Under the pieces are notes generated by a model. The model saw only the letters and a program-made list of their open reading frames with translations. It did no database searches and was not told the DNA's origin. Positions 26,486 to 34,853 of a stretch of DNA of 42,507 nt are shown piece by piece. Both the position numbers and the translations under genes were made by a program. Within the stretch, counting starts at the first letter, position 1. Every line of letters begins with the position of its first letter. Source of the stretch: Clostridiaceae bacterium (GTDB lineage Bacteria > Bacillota > Clostridia > DSM-8532); the NCBI GenBank assembly GCA_012521705.1, contig JAAYLX010000009.1, forward strand, positions 1 through 42,507, given 5' to 3'.

Positions 26486-27742
26486 TTGTATAAAGAAATA
26501 CTCTTGAAAAATAACCTTACAGTCATTTGTGAATCGCTTAATCACTTACGGTCTGTTTCGGTTGGAGTCTGGATAGGTTCCGGATCAAGGAATGAAACCA
26601 TTCAAAATAACGGCGTGTCGCATTTCATAGAGCATATGGTGTTTAAAGGGACTTTAAGGCGCACCGCCCAGGAACTGGCCTGTGAGTTAGACAGTATAGG
26701 TGGTCAAATTAATGCTTTCACGGGTAAAGACTGTACATGCTTTTACACTAATACTCTGGATACAGATATTGATATTGCAATAGACGTGCTCGCGGACATG
26801 CTGTTCAATTCATTATTTGATCAGGAACATATCGAGAAAGAAAAACAGGTCATTTTAGACGAAATCAGCTTGTATGAAGACGATCCGGAAGAACTGGTCA
26901 ATTACCTTCTGACAGAGAGTATCTGGAGCGACGGCCCATTGGGTTTTCCAATCCTGGGCACCAGGGAATCTGTCAATAATATAAACCGGGAGATCCTTTT
27001 CGATTACATGGCCACCCACTATATTCCTGACAACTGCATCATATCGGTGGTGGGCAATTTTGACGAAAAGCAGCTGATAGATCTGATAGAGGAAAAATTC
27101 GGCTTCTGGAAGCCCATGAACTATTGCCGTTACTATCTTGAACAGCCCAAGTTCAAGAGCCATTTCGTATACAAGGAAAAGGACACTGAACAAACTCATC
27201 TTTGCATTGGTTTCAGAGGATATCCAATGCGGGACTCGCGTGTTTACTCGCTCATGCTTCTTAATAACATAGTCGGAGGGAGCATGAGTTCGAGACTGTT
27301 TCAGAAAATAAGGGAAGAATCGGGACTTGTGTACTCCATATACTCCTTTCCAAATTCCTTCAGGGACTGCGGAATGTATACCATTTATGCTGCAGCAAAC
27401 CCGCAAAAGGTCAATAATGTTATAAGTGGAATTTGCGCGGAAATTGAGAACCTTTTGAAAAATGGAATTTCCAGTACTGAACTCACAAGGAGCAAAAATC
27501 AGCTGAAAGGAAACTTCATTCTGGGGCTGGACAGTACGGCCGCCCGTATGGGCGCTATAGGAAAATCAAAAGTTATCACAGGCTTTGTAAGATCTCCCTC
27601 AGAAGTATTGGAAATGATAGACAATATAACTTATGATGATATCATGGAAACAGCAAGATGGGTATTTGACGGGAAAAACATGGGCATAGCCGTTCTGGGC
27701 AGTACTCCGATTTCGGAAGCATGTATAGATCATTACCTGTAA
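26486..27742 (+). CDS. M16 family zinc peptidase (MlpA/YmxG type)
   Basis: This 418-residue member of the insulinase/processing-peptidase family has the inverted zinc motif HFIEH (H46, E49, H50) and the downstream conserved Glu in KEKQVILDEISLYEDDPEE. The N-terminal fold reads SVGVWIGSGSRNET and INAFTGKDCTCFYT; the C-terminal half has ESGLVYSIYSF. It starts with TTG at 26486, seven bases after AAGGCGGG; no ATG fits the family start. It resembles Bacillus MlpA (YmxG). In many Firmicutes it sits near dapG/pnp genes; here it stands after nrdG, separated by a terminator. Confidence 0.88.
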   Translation: MYKEILLKNNLTVICESLNHLRSVSVGVWIGSGSRNETIQNNGVSHFIEHMVFKGTLRRTAQELACELDSIGGQINAFTGKDCTCFYTNTLDTDIDIAIDVLADMLFNSLFDQEHIEKEKQVILDEISLYEDDPEELVNYLLTESIWSDGPLGFPILGTRESVNNINREILFDYMATHYIPDNCIISVVGNFDEKQLIDLIEEKFGFWKPMNYCRYYLEQPKFKSHFVYKEKDTEQTHLCIGFRGYPMRDSRVYSLMLLNNIVGGSMSSRLFQKIREESGLVYSIYSFPNSFRDCGMYTIYAAANPQKVNNVISGICAEIENLLKNGISSTELTRSKNQLKGNFILGLDSTAARMGAIGKSKVITGFVRSPSEVLEMIDNITYDDIMETARWVFDGKNMGIAVLGSTPISEACIDHYL

Positions 27743-27983
27743 ACTTGCTTTTTATAAATCACATACTGCCATCTGATGATATCCGGCTTAATTGAGGCTG
27801 GAGTAAACCCCTATGTTTGTCAGCTCATTTTAACTAAATTGGGGAGATGCAATGTTATCTGAAAGAGCTTTCAAACCAATAGAATAATAGAATCCTGACC
27901 TTTGCCAAACCAAAATTATGTAAAATACAATGTATTTTCGATAAATATTTTACAAAAAAATTTCACAATTTTATATAATATGC

Positions 27984-28012
27984 TTGCAGTATGAGGATAT
28001 TAATGATATGTT
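27984..28012 (+). promoter_or_regulatory. Candidate promoter of the LacI-family gene
   Basis: TTGCAG (27984-27989), 17 bases, TATGTT (28007-28012). The predicted start coincides with the left arm of the inverted repeat at 28020. Confidence 0.4.
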
Positions 28013-28019
28013 ATAGTAG

Positions 28020-28069
28020 ATACGGTATTTCACTTGCAAATTGAAAGTTTGAGAGATTTTATACCGTAT
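28020..28069 (+). promoter_or_regulatory. Inverted repeat in the LacI-gene leader
   Basis: ATACGGTAT (28020-28028) and ATACCGTAT (28061-28069) are exact reverse complements. Their centres are 41 bp apart, close to four helical turns. The left arm sits at the predicted transcription start, the right arm 26 bases before the start codon. They may be two half-operators bound across a loop, or a hairpin in the leader. An autoregulatory site is the simplest reading. Confidence 0.4.
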
Positions 28070-28095
28070 AGAAAGTATGAAATGATGGGTGAAAT

Positions 28096-29100
28096 ATGAG
28101 TGTAACAATTAATGATATTGCCAAAGCATCCGGTCTTTCAACTGCAACAATTTCAAGAGTTCTTTCAGGAAAAGGTAATGTAAAGAAAGAAACAGCAGAC
28201 CTGGTAATGAAGTATGTGGAGGAATTGGGCTATAAGTATAAAAACTCCAGTAAAAAAGATCCCTCCAGGGATATAAAAATTATGGCTATTGCCGGCGACA
28301 TACGGAATCAGTTTTACCTGGGCATTATTCAGGGTGCCAATAATGTCTTTATCAAAAACGGGTACAAAATGGCAATATTCAACAGTAACAATGATCCGGT
28401 TACAGAGGAAGAATTCGTCAATTTTGCCCATCAGGACCAGTATGATGGAATTATTATGATTACTGCTACCGAAACGGTAACTTTGACTGAATTGCTCAAA
28501 AAAAATCTATGTCCTGTTGTTCTTGTAAATCGCTACATCAGATCCATGGATCTTGACGCGGTGTTAATAGACAATTCCCGTGGTGGTTATATCGCTACAC
28601 AATACCTTATTCAAAAAGGTCATACCCGTATTGCCCATCTTTCCGGGCCAGATAATTCTACCGCCAGCCAGGACCGCAAGCAGGGTTATCTTGCTGCTCT
28701 TAAAGATTCCAAAATACATTCCGAGAAAAAAGCTGTATTTGAAGGCAACCTGAAAAAAGAATCAGGAATAGCTTTTGCGGATTATTTTGTAAATAACTTA
28801 TCAGGTTACACTGCAGTTTTCTGCGCCAACGATATTATGGCCGCTGCTTTTGTTGAAAGGCTATATGAACTGGGGTACCAGGTTCCCCGGGATGTAAGCG
28901 TTATATGTTTTGACGATACTCCCGCGGCAACCCATGGAAGAATAAAGTTGACCACAGTCTATTGTGATCCGGAAACCATGGGTGAGGTTGCTGCCTCCAT
29001 TCTGGTTGAAAATCTTTCAAACGATACCAGTTTTAAAAGAAAAGTAATATATCCCCCTGAACTTATTGAGCGTGAAAGTGTTGCAGATATTTCAAAATAA
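28096..29100 (+). CDS. LacI-family transcriptional regulator
   Basis: This is a 334-residue sugar-responsive DNA-binding protein. The N-terminal helix-turn-helix reads VTINDIAKASGLSTATISRVLSG (residues 3-25), with the hinge helix thereafter. The ligand-binding part has typical blocks: NQFYLGIIQGANN, YDGIIMIT, AVFCANDIMAAA and VSVICFDDTPAA. An ATGGGTGAAAT site lies just upstream. The effector is unknown. Downstream is a dehydrogenase-like gene and a zinc alcohol dehydrogenase, which may be its targets. The long intervening gap holds a cre-type palindrome. Confidence 0.9.
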   Translation: MSVTINDIAKASGLSTATISRVLSGKGNVKKETADLVMKYVEELGYKYKNSSKKDPSRDIKIMAIAGDIRNQFYLGIIQGANNVFIKNGYKMAIFNSNNDPVTEEEFVNFAHQDQYDGIIMITATETVTLTELLKKNLCPVVLVNRYIRSMDLDAVLIDNSRGGYIATQYLIQKGHTRIAHLSGPDNSTASQDRKQGYLAALKDSKIHSEKKAVFEGNLKKESGIAFADYFVNNLSGYTAVFCANDIMAAAFVERLYELGYQVPRDVSVICFDDTPAATHGRIKLTTVYCDPETMGEVAASILVENLSNDTSFKRKVIYPPELIERESVADISK

Positions 29101-29354
29101 GTATAAGCAGCAACAGTAAGGCTTTGTTTTTGTGGGGAATTCTTAAGAAGGTTTTCATTAAGAATCAGTTATAATATCTTTTTTCTGCAATTTCCATACG
29201 TTTTCTTGCTGGCAGAATTGCTGAGTTTCGCAAGGATGCCAGGATCAGTCATGCTTTAGTGCAGTCAAATCCATTATTTGTCTTTATCCTCATATTCAGC
29301 AGAATAAAAGTCCTGTTTTTTAATAGTCTTTTTTTTCTCATTGAAAAACAAGTG

Positions 29355-29379
29355 ATGCATGGATACATGCATTTTTTTT
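29355..29379 (+). terminator. Possible terminator in the LacI-gene 3' region
   Basis: ATGCATG (29355-29361) and CATGCAT (29366-29372) form a 7-bp stem with a GATA loop and a run of eight T. It lies 255 bases after the LacI-family stop, a long distance, so it may instead terminate something else. Confidence 0.55.
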
Positions 29380-29586
29380 GTTCTTAAATCTCCCGGATCT
29401 TTGATTCCGGTGAAAATTCCGGGTCTATTAATGTCAATTTGATACATAATACGATCAGAAAGCTAAAAAGCTAAATTTAAACTAATTCTACGTACCTTTA
29501 AGCTCTCAATTTTTCAGGCTGTCTGAAATGTCAAAAATTTTGTAAAAAATTGCCTGACAAGTGAGCTCAATTTCATGTAATTACAG

Positions 29587-29600
29587 TGTAAACGTTTACA
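29587..29600 (+). promoter_or_regulatory. Perfect cre/LacI-type palindrome
   Basis: TGTAAACGTTTACA is a perfect 14-bp palindrome with a central CG and fits the catabolite-responsive consensus TGWNANCGNTNWCA at every position. It lies about 260 bases before the dehydrogenase homology. It could bind CcpA or the LacI-family protein encoded just upstream. Confidence 0.65.
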
Positions 29601-29815
29601 TTGGAATAAATTTCAAGTGGAAAAGTTATGAAAATTTTTTGAAATAAATCAATATGTCAAAACATGGAATGAATGAGCGCTAATGTAATTTACTTTGTAA
29701 CAAACTAATGTTTATTACATAATTAACAATCAGCCCGACAAAGGGGTTTGGTGCAATTTTAACGATTACAGCCGCGTATAATAATATTTTCTTGTGCAAA
29801 GTATATTGACACTCA

Positions 29816-31174
29816 TTGAATCATGCTTTTTTATTTTTATATTTTTTAGTTCGCGTGCAGGTTCTGTACAGATTCAGGGATTTGTTAGAGGAGCACATGG
29901 ATGAGCTTACATACAGTATCTGCCGTGAGAACGGAAAGAACTGGGCAGAAGCAGCAGGAGACCTCCTTAAAGTAAAAGAACCCGTAGAAGTAGCGTGCGG
30001 CGCTCCTTCACTCATGATGGGCGAAGCAGTTATGGATGTTACCAGCGGGTTTGATACAACCTTATACCGCGAACCAATGGGAGTTTTCGTTGGTATTGCA
30101 CCCTTTAACTTCCCTGCCATGATTCCCATGGGCTGGATGATGCCTATGTGTATAGCAACAGGTAATACCCTTGTATTAAAAGCATCATCCATTACTCCAA
30201 TGACTTCATTAAAGCTTGTTGCTCTCCTTAAAGAAGCAGGACTTCCTGACGGTGTTGTCAATATTGTTACATGCTCAAGAAATGAATCTGAGCTGTTTTT
30301 GACCCATCCGGATGTAAAGGGCGTAACCCTTGTTGGTTCATCAAAGAGCGGAAGACACATTTATGCTACCGCAGCAGCAAACGGCAAGAGAGTTCAGTGC
30401 CTCGGCGAAGCAAAGAACCACGCGCTTGTACTGGAAGATGCTCCTATTGAAAGAACAGCAGCCGGTATTATCAACTCATCATTCGGATGTGCAGGCGAAC
30501 GCTGCATGGCTCTTCCTGTTGTAGTTGTTCAGGAGAGCATAGCAGACAAATTGATTGCTGAAATAATCAAGCAGGTAAAAACCAAGAAGATTGGTCCTGC
30601 TTATGACAAGACCACCGATCTGGGTCCGGTTGTTACAGCAGCACATAAGAAATCAATACTTGGCTGGATTGAAAAAGGTATCCAGGAAGGCGCAACTCTC
30701 GTTTTAGACGGACGCGATGTAGTAGTCCCCGGTTATGAAAACGGCTTCTATGTGGGACATACCATATTTGATAATGTAACACCTGAAATGACCATCGGAC
30801 GTGACGAAATCTTCGGACCTGTTCTTTGCATTAAGCGTGTAAAGGACTTTGAAGAAGGCCTTGCACTTATGAATGCAAATCCGTTTGCCAACGGTTCTGT
30901 TATCTACACCCAGAACGGATACTATGCCCGTGAATTCGCCAAGAGAACTCATGGCGGAATGGTCGGTATAAATGTAGGTATACCTGTACCTGCAGGAATC
31001 TTCCCCTTCGCGGGACATAAAGGCAGCTTCTTCGGAGACCTGCATGCTCTTGGCAAGGACGGCCTGAGATTCTATACCGAATCAAAGGTTGTAACAACCC
31101 GCTGGTTTGACGAGGAAGAAATGAAGAAAACCAAGGTTTCTTCCTGGGACGGCGGAATGCTGGACGAAAAATAA
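29816..31174 (+). pseudogene. 5'-truncated methylmalonate-semialdehyde dehydrogenase-like gene
   Basis: The product resembles MmsA/IolA of the aldehyde dehydrogenase superfamily: IAPFNFPAMIPMGWMMP, LTHPDVKGVTLVGSSKSG, the catalytic Cys in FGCAGERCMAL, DEIFGPVLCI and AKRTHGGMVGINVGIPVP. Homology begins abruptly at about 29849 (VRVQVLYRFRDLLEEH). Family members have about 60 residues before this, including an NAD-fold strand. Here those are replaced by a T-rich stretch encoding an unrelated leader (HAFLFLYFL) with no ribosome-binding site. The only in-frame starts are a TTG at 29816 and internal GTG/ATG codons. The rest is intact and codon use is normal, so the lesion looks recent, or is an assembly fault. 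It could still make a shortened protein. Confidence 0.7.
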
Positions 31175-31210
31175 AAAGTCTTGTATAGACTAACTTTGTA
31201 AGGAGGCTTT

Positions 31211-32224
31211 ATGTTAGAAACGATTATAACAGCTCCCTTTACGATAGAGTGCCGTGAAACGAAAATTCCTGAAATCGGCGATAATGAAGTGCTGGTTAAG
31301 GTTGAAAGAGCAGGTATTTGCGCCTCCGATGTCCAGGTTTATCACGGTTTGCACAAATATGTGACTTACCCACTGATACAGGGTCATGAGGCTGTCGGAT
31401 ATGTTGAGGCCGTTGGAAGCCTGGTCGACCATGTAAAGGTAGGAGATAAAGTTGCGATACAGCCTCAGCTGGCGTGCGGACATTGCTTTGCATGTAAACA
31501 GGAAAGACCGAATGTCTGTGAGACACTCAGACATTTCGGAATATCAAGCCCCGGTCTTTTCGTTGAGTATGCCGCAGTTCCCGCATGGAATGCCGTTAAA
31601 CTTTCCAGTGATATGGATTTTGACAAGGGAGTGTTCATTGAGCCGTTATCTATTGCATGTAACGCTATCGAAAAGGGCAATGTCAAAGCGGGCGACCGTA
31701 TAGTTGTAATTGGCGCAGGATTAATTGGCAATTTGATAGCCCAGACTGCCAGAATTAAAGGGGCAGAAGTGCTGGTTACCGATGTTATGCAGTCAAAGCT
31801 TGACCTTATAAAAAAGCATGGCATCAAATACTGTGTAAATACAACTCAGGAAAAGCTATCTGACGCCATTAAACAGGTATTTGGGGACCAGGGCGTTCAT
31901 GTAATCTACGAATGCGCAGCTGTGGAATCTTCTTTTGAACAGGCAATTTCATGCGCGTCAAAGGCTTCCACAATTGTGATAGTTGGAAACTTCAAAAAAC
32001 CATACCTTCTGGAGATACCGTTGCTGCAGAGAAGAGAAATAGCTCTCTTAAGCGTCATGGGAACATCCAGGAAGAATTTTATTGAGTCATGCGAGATAAT
32101 GGCCAGTGGGCTTATAAATCTTGAAGGCTTAATAAGCGGACGTTTCCCATTGAATGAGCTTGCGAAGGCATACCAGTATATTGACGAAAAGAAAGATATA
32201 CTTAAAGTTCTTCTGGATGTCTGA
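31211..32224 (+). CDS. Zinc-dependent alcohol dehydrogenase (MDR family)
   Basis: This 337-residue medium-chain dehydrogenase belongs to the sorbitol/threonine dehydrogenase group. Catalytic zinc ligands are C37 (AGICASD) and H59-E60 (QGHEAVG). The structural zinc cysteines are C89, C92, C95 and C103 in ACGHCFACKQERPNVC. The Rossmann fold is VVIGAGLIGNLIAQ. An AAGGAGGC site precedes the ATG. It follows the dehydrogenase-like gene by 36 bases, probably in one transcript. Polyol or sugar oxidation is likely; the substrate cannot be told from sequence. Confidence 0.88.
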   Translation: MLETIITAPFTIECRETKIPEIGDNEVLVKVERAGICASDVQVYHGLHKYVTYPLIQGHEAVGYVEAVGSLVDHVKVGDKVAIQPQLACGHCFACKQERPNVCETLRHFGISSPGLFVEYAAVPAWNAVKLSSDMDFDKGVFIEPLSIACNAIEKGNVKAGDRIVVIGAGLIGNLIAQTARIKGAEVLVTDVMQSKLDLIKKHGIKYCVNTTQEKLSDAIKQVFGDQGVHVIYECAAVESSFEQAISCASKASTIVIVGNFKKPYLLEIPLLQRREIALLSVMGTSRKNFIESCEIMASGLINLEGLISGRFPLNELAKAYQYIDEKKDILKVLLDV

Positions 32225-32319
32225 GTAAAATCGTAAGTGTATAAATATTTTAAGTTCAAATATAGAAACATTGGTCGTTAACAATAATGAGGACTTACAC
32301 ATAATAGGGGGGTCTTTAC

Positions 32320-32361
32320 AGGCTTCAGTTTTTGCAAAATGCAAAGACTGAGGCCTTTTTT
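32320..32361 (+). terminator. Strong intrinsic terminator after the alcohol dehydrogenase
   Basis: AGGCTTCAGTTTTTGC (32320-32335) pairs with GCAAAGACTGAGGCCT (32341-32356) through 16 positions, two of them G-U, with an AAAAT loop and a following run of T. Confidence 0.88.
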
Positions 32362-32387
32362 ATTGTTGCGCGTCAGGCTTCATTATA

Positions 32388-32416
32388 CACACCCGTTGAC
32401 TGCTTTTCATAAAATG
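32388..32416 (+). promoter_or_regulatory. Candidate sigma-K promoter for dpaA-dpaB
   Basis: CACA (32388-32391), 16 bases, CATAAAATG (32408-32416) fits the sigma-K pattern mACm-N16-CATAnnnTA with one mismatch in the -10. DPA synthesis is under sigma-K in Bacillus and Clostridium. A sigma-A reading (TTGACT at 32396) is less well spaced. Confidence 0.4.
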
Positions 32417-32448
32417 TAATGTTAACAACCTTGGGGAGGTACATTTTG

Positions 32449-33324
32449 ATGAACAGGGGGAAGTATGCAATCATTGGCGGTGATATGCGAAACCTTTATC
32501 TTGCTGAACTACTGAAAAAAGACTACCAGTATGTTGAAATATATGGCTTTGAGAAAAGCGGAAGGCCGTGGTGTACAAAGAATCCATCCCTTGACTTTGT
32601 TTTGGATGAAGCACTTGCAGTCATAGGTGGGATTCCACTTTTATCGGACAAAAACTTTGTCTCTATGCCGCTCTCCAAAGAGAAAGTTACAATAGAGGAA
32701 CTGATTGAGAAAGTACCGGAAAAATCATATTTCATTGCCGGTAAAATACCTGAAAGTGTGGCTAAAGACCTGAGCCAGAAAAATGTTAAAGTTTACGACA
32801 TTCTTGAAAGAGAAGAGATGGCTGTTTTAAATGCTGTGCCCACCGCAGAAGGCGCAATATCAATTCTTCTTCAGGAGCTTCCCAAAACACTGAAAGACAG
32901 TACCATACTCATTGCCGGATACGGAAGGATTGGCAAAATTCTTTCCAAAATGCTTAAGGGTTTTGGTGCAGACGTTTGGATTGCTGCAAGAAAATACTCG
33001 GATTTGGCCTGGATTGAGGCTCAGGGATTTAAACCGGTTCCAATGAGCCAAATTGACAGATATGTCTCGGATATGGACGCCATTGTCAATACTGTCCCTG
33101 TAACAATAATTACAAAAGATATTCTGGACAAAACCAGAAAAGACTGCTATTTGTTGGATCTCGCTTCAGCCCCCGGGGGAATAGACTTCAAAGCTGCCAA
33201 TAAGGCAGGATTCAAGGTTAACTGGGCATTGGGTTTACCTGGGAAGATGGCGCCACTTACTGCAGGCGATATTATCCGGCGGACAATTTATAACATTATA
33301 GAAGAATCAGGGGGTAGATATTGA
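32449..33324 (+). CDS. dpaA: Dipicolinate synthase subunit A
   Basis: DpaA (SpoVFA) and DpaB convert a lysine-pathway dihydrodipicolinate precursor to dipicolinic acid for the spore core, in the mother cell. I start at ATG 32449 (MNRGKYAIIGGD), eight bases after GGGGAGGT; an ATG ten codons upstream would include that site. The Rossmann motif is IAGYGRIGKILSKMLKGFGA, preceded by the NAVPTAEGAI block typical of DpaA. Length is 291 residues, as in Bacillus. It overlaps dpaB by one base. Confidence 0.95.
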   Translation: MNRGKYAIIGGDMRNLYLAELLKKDYQYVEIYGFEKSGRPWCTKNPSLDFVLDEALAVIGGIPLLSDKNFVSMPLSKEKVTIEELIEKVPEKSYFIAGKIPESVAKDLSQKNVKVYDILEREEMAVLNAVPTAEGAISILLQELPKTLKDSTILIAGYGRIGKILSKMLKGFGADVWIAARKYSDLAWIEAQGFKPVPMSQIDRYVSDMDAIVNTVPVTIITKDILDKTRKDCYLLDLASAPGGIDFKAANKAGFKVNWALGLPGKMAPLTAGDIIRRTIYNIIEESGGRY

Positions 33325-33908
33325 TGGATATTAAGGGAAAGAACATTGGCTTTGCCTTGACCGGCTCTTTCTGCACTATTCCTGAAGTTATGATTGAACT
33401 GGAAAGATGTGCATTCCTTGGCGCTAATATAACGCCCATTATTTCACAAAGTGTGGCATCTACCGACACACGTTTTGGAAATGCAGAAGATATAAAAAGA
33501 AAAATCGAACATTTAACAGGTAAACAGTGCATTGAGACCATTAAGGACGCCGAACCGATGGGCCCGAAAAAAAGTCTTGATCTGCTTATAATTGCACCCT
33601 GTACAGGAAATACATTGGGGAAAATCGCCAATGGCATAACAGATACGCCGGTAACCATGGCAGCAAAGGCAAACCTCCGTAACGATATACCGGTATTGCT
33701 TGCCGTATCCACAAATGACGGCCTTTCAGCCAACGCAAAAAACATCGGACTGTTACTCAATACCAAAAATATTTTCTTTGTACCGTTCGGGCAGGATAAT
33801 TATGAGAAAAAACCCACATCATTGGTTGCAAAATTTGAGCTTATAGTTCCGGCAGCAGAAATGGCACTTGAGAAAAAACAAATTCAGCCGATAATTGTAA
33901 GATATTAA
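33324..33908 (+). CDS. dpaB: Dipicolinate synthase subunit B (flavoprotein-like)
   Basis: DpaB (SpoVFB) is the partner of DpaA. The 194 residues are flavoprotein/HFCD-like: IGFALTGSFCTIP, MGPKKSLDLLIIAPCTGNT, and ITDTPVTMAAKANLRNDIPV. The ATG overlaps the dpaA stop (TGATG), with a GGGGG site upstream, so the two are coupled. Neighbouring aspartokinase or dihydrodipicolinate synthase genes seen in Bacillus are absent here. It ends at a large hairpin. Confidence 0.95.
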   Translation: MDIKGKNIGFALTGSFCTIPEVMIELERCAFLGANITPIISQSVASTDTRFGNAEDIKRKIEHLTGKQCIETIKDAEPMGPKKSLDLLIIAPCTGNTLGKIANGITDTPVTMAAKANLRNDIPVLLAVSTNDGLSANAKNIGLLLNTKNIFFVPFGQDNYEKKPTSLVAKFELIVPAAEMALEKKQIQPIIVRY

Positions 33909-33950
33909 TAAAGATGTTTCATACATAATAATATGTAGATCCTGAAAAGC

Positions 33951-33992
33951 GGGGGGGCTGTCCCAAAGAAATCCTTGAAGGCAGCCCCCTTA
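33951..33992. terminator. Hairpin between dpaB and the convergent deoC-like gene
   Basis: GGGGGCTG (33953-33960) pairs with CAGCCCCC (33982-33989), extended by a G-U and a further pair inside, with a large loop, followed by TTAATTATT. It lies between convergent genes and may serve both. Confidence 0.65.
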
Positions 33993-34002
33993 ATTATTAA
34001 TG

Positions 34003-34716
34003 TTATTTCGGCTCCAACCCCAGAACAACGGGAGTGGATTTATATCCTATACCCATGCGGTCAATTCCCATGTCTATCAGTTTCAGAAAATGCTCTCTTG
34101 TTCTTATGCACCCTGAACCTTTGATTTTTATGCGCCCTTTAGCTGTGTCCATCATAACCTGTATAATTTCAGGAGTAGCGCCTTTTACCTCACCGCCGGT
34201 ATAAAATCCGGTTGATGTCTTTACAAAATCAGCACCTGCATTTATTACGGCTTCAGTGCCTTTAACCACCTGTTCGACAGTAAGCGCATCCGTCTCCAGT
34301 ATAACCTTGATTGCCGCGCCATACTTATGGCATACTTCAGTAACCGCCCTGATGTCTTTTTCTGCTTCTTCATAAAGTCCGCTTCTTAACCACCCGTAAT
34401 TGGCCACTATATCTACTTCAAAAATATCTCCACCCTTTAAGCATTCTTCAGCCTGCAATATTCTCGACCGGGTACTTGATAATCCAAAAGGAAAATCACA
34501 CACAACGCAGATCTTTGTCTCAGTTCCTTTTGTGAGCTCCCGTGCTATATCCAGGGAGGAAGGGTTTATACAAACGGTTTTGCAACCATAGTCAATACCT
34601 TCCTGAATATATTTTCGTATCTCTTTTTGGGTAAACTCCGGTTTTAAAACCGATTGGTCTATGTAGGACGCCAATTCCTTTACTGACATCTCGCAGGCCT
34701 TTTTTGAAGGTTTCAT
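34003..34716 (-). CDS. deoC: DeoC-family aldolase
   Basis: This is related to deoxyribose-phosphate aldolase, which cleaves deoxyribose 5-phosphate. Of 237 residues, the Schiff-base Lys is K166 in DFVKTSTGF, the second catalytic Lys K199 in IKIKGSG, and the Asp D102 in VDIVANYGWL. The DeoC-typical tail reads SGCIRTREHFLKLIDMGIDRMG. Several positions differ from classical DeoC (NYGW for NIGA, GSGC for ASGG), so the substrate may be another deoxy-sugar phosphate. A GGAGGA site precedes the ATG. Regulator and transporter genes on the same strand lie upstream. Confidence 0.85.
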   Translation of the reverse strand: MKPSKKACEMSVKELASYIDQSVLKPEFTQKEIRKYIQEGIDYGCKTVCINPSSLDIARELTKGTETKICVVCDFPFGLSSTRSRILQAEECLKGGDIFEVDIVANYGWLRSGLYEEAEKDIRAVTEVCHKYGAAIKVILETDALTVEQVVKGTEAVINAGADFVKTSTGFYTGGEVKGATPEIIQVMMDTAKGRIKIKGSGCIRTREHFLKLIDMGIDRMGIGYKSTPVVLGLEPK

Positions 34717-34764
34717 AAAAAAATCCTCCTTCCAATTACCTGGCGGATTGTGATGTTTGTACCA

Positions 34765-34778
34765 TACAATTTATTGTA
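34765..34778 (-). promoter_or_regulatory. Dyad upstream of the deoC-like gene
   Basis: TACAAT-TT-ATTGTA is an inverted repeat about 50 bases before the deoC-like ATG. It sits in a region with two copies of a GTACCATA/GTAATACCATA-like sequence. It could be an operator for the adjacent GntR-family protein. Confidence 0.3.
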
Positions 34779-34800
34779 ATACCATAATAAAATAAATCAA

Positions 34801-34845
34801 GCATAATTTGTTCAAGAGGGTTAACCCGTATAAATTATGCTTTTT
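34801..34845 (-). other. Nested inverted repeats downstream of the GntR gene
   Basis: GCATAATTT (34801-34809) and AAATTATGC (34832-34840) form a 9-bp dyad. Inside it GGGTTAACCC (34818-34827) is itself a perfect palindrome. T-rich sequence follows on both strands. It may be the GntR-gene terminator, an operator, or both. Confidence 0.45.
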
Positions 34846-34853
34846 ATATACTT

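Larger units (their letters stand above)
27743..28095 (+). other. Spacer before the LacI-family gene
   Basis: This 353-base AT-rich spacer has no convincing gene. Its right part holds a promoter candidate and an inverted repeat, listed separately. The left part (27743-27960) shows nothing I can name. Confidence 0.55.
29101..29815 (+). other. Long AT-rich noncoding stretch
   Basis: These 715 bases contain no coding frame I can support. They hold a possible terminator (29355-29379), a perfect palindrome of cre/LacI type (29587-29600) and, at the right edge, a TTGACA (29806-29811) without a well-placed -10. I looked for the missing N-terminal part of the downstream dehydrogenase in this stretch and did not find it in any frame. 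Confidence 0.6.

Noticed and set aside
26855-27406. A 183-codon minus-strand frame inside the M16 peptidase gene
   Set aside because: It lies wholly antisense to a conserved gene and resembles no family.
29355-29379. The ATGCATG...CATGCAT hairpin as an operator
   Set aside because: The T8 run directly after it fits a terminator better, though its distance from the LacI-family stop is large.
29895-29905. GAGGAG followed by ATG inside the truncated dehydrogenase as a real start
   Set aside because: GAGGAG simply encodes Glu-Glu in the conserved LLEEHM segment and the spacing to ATG is only 3; a chance match is likely.
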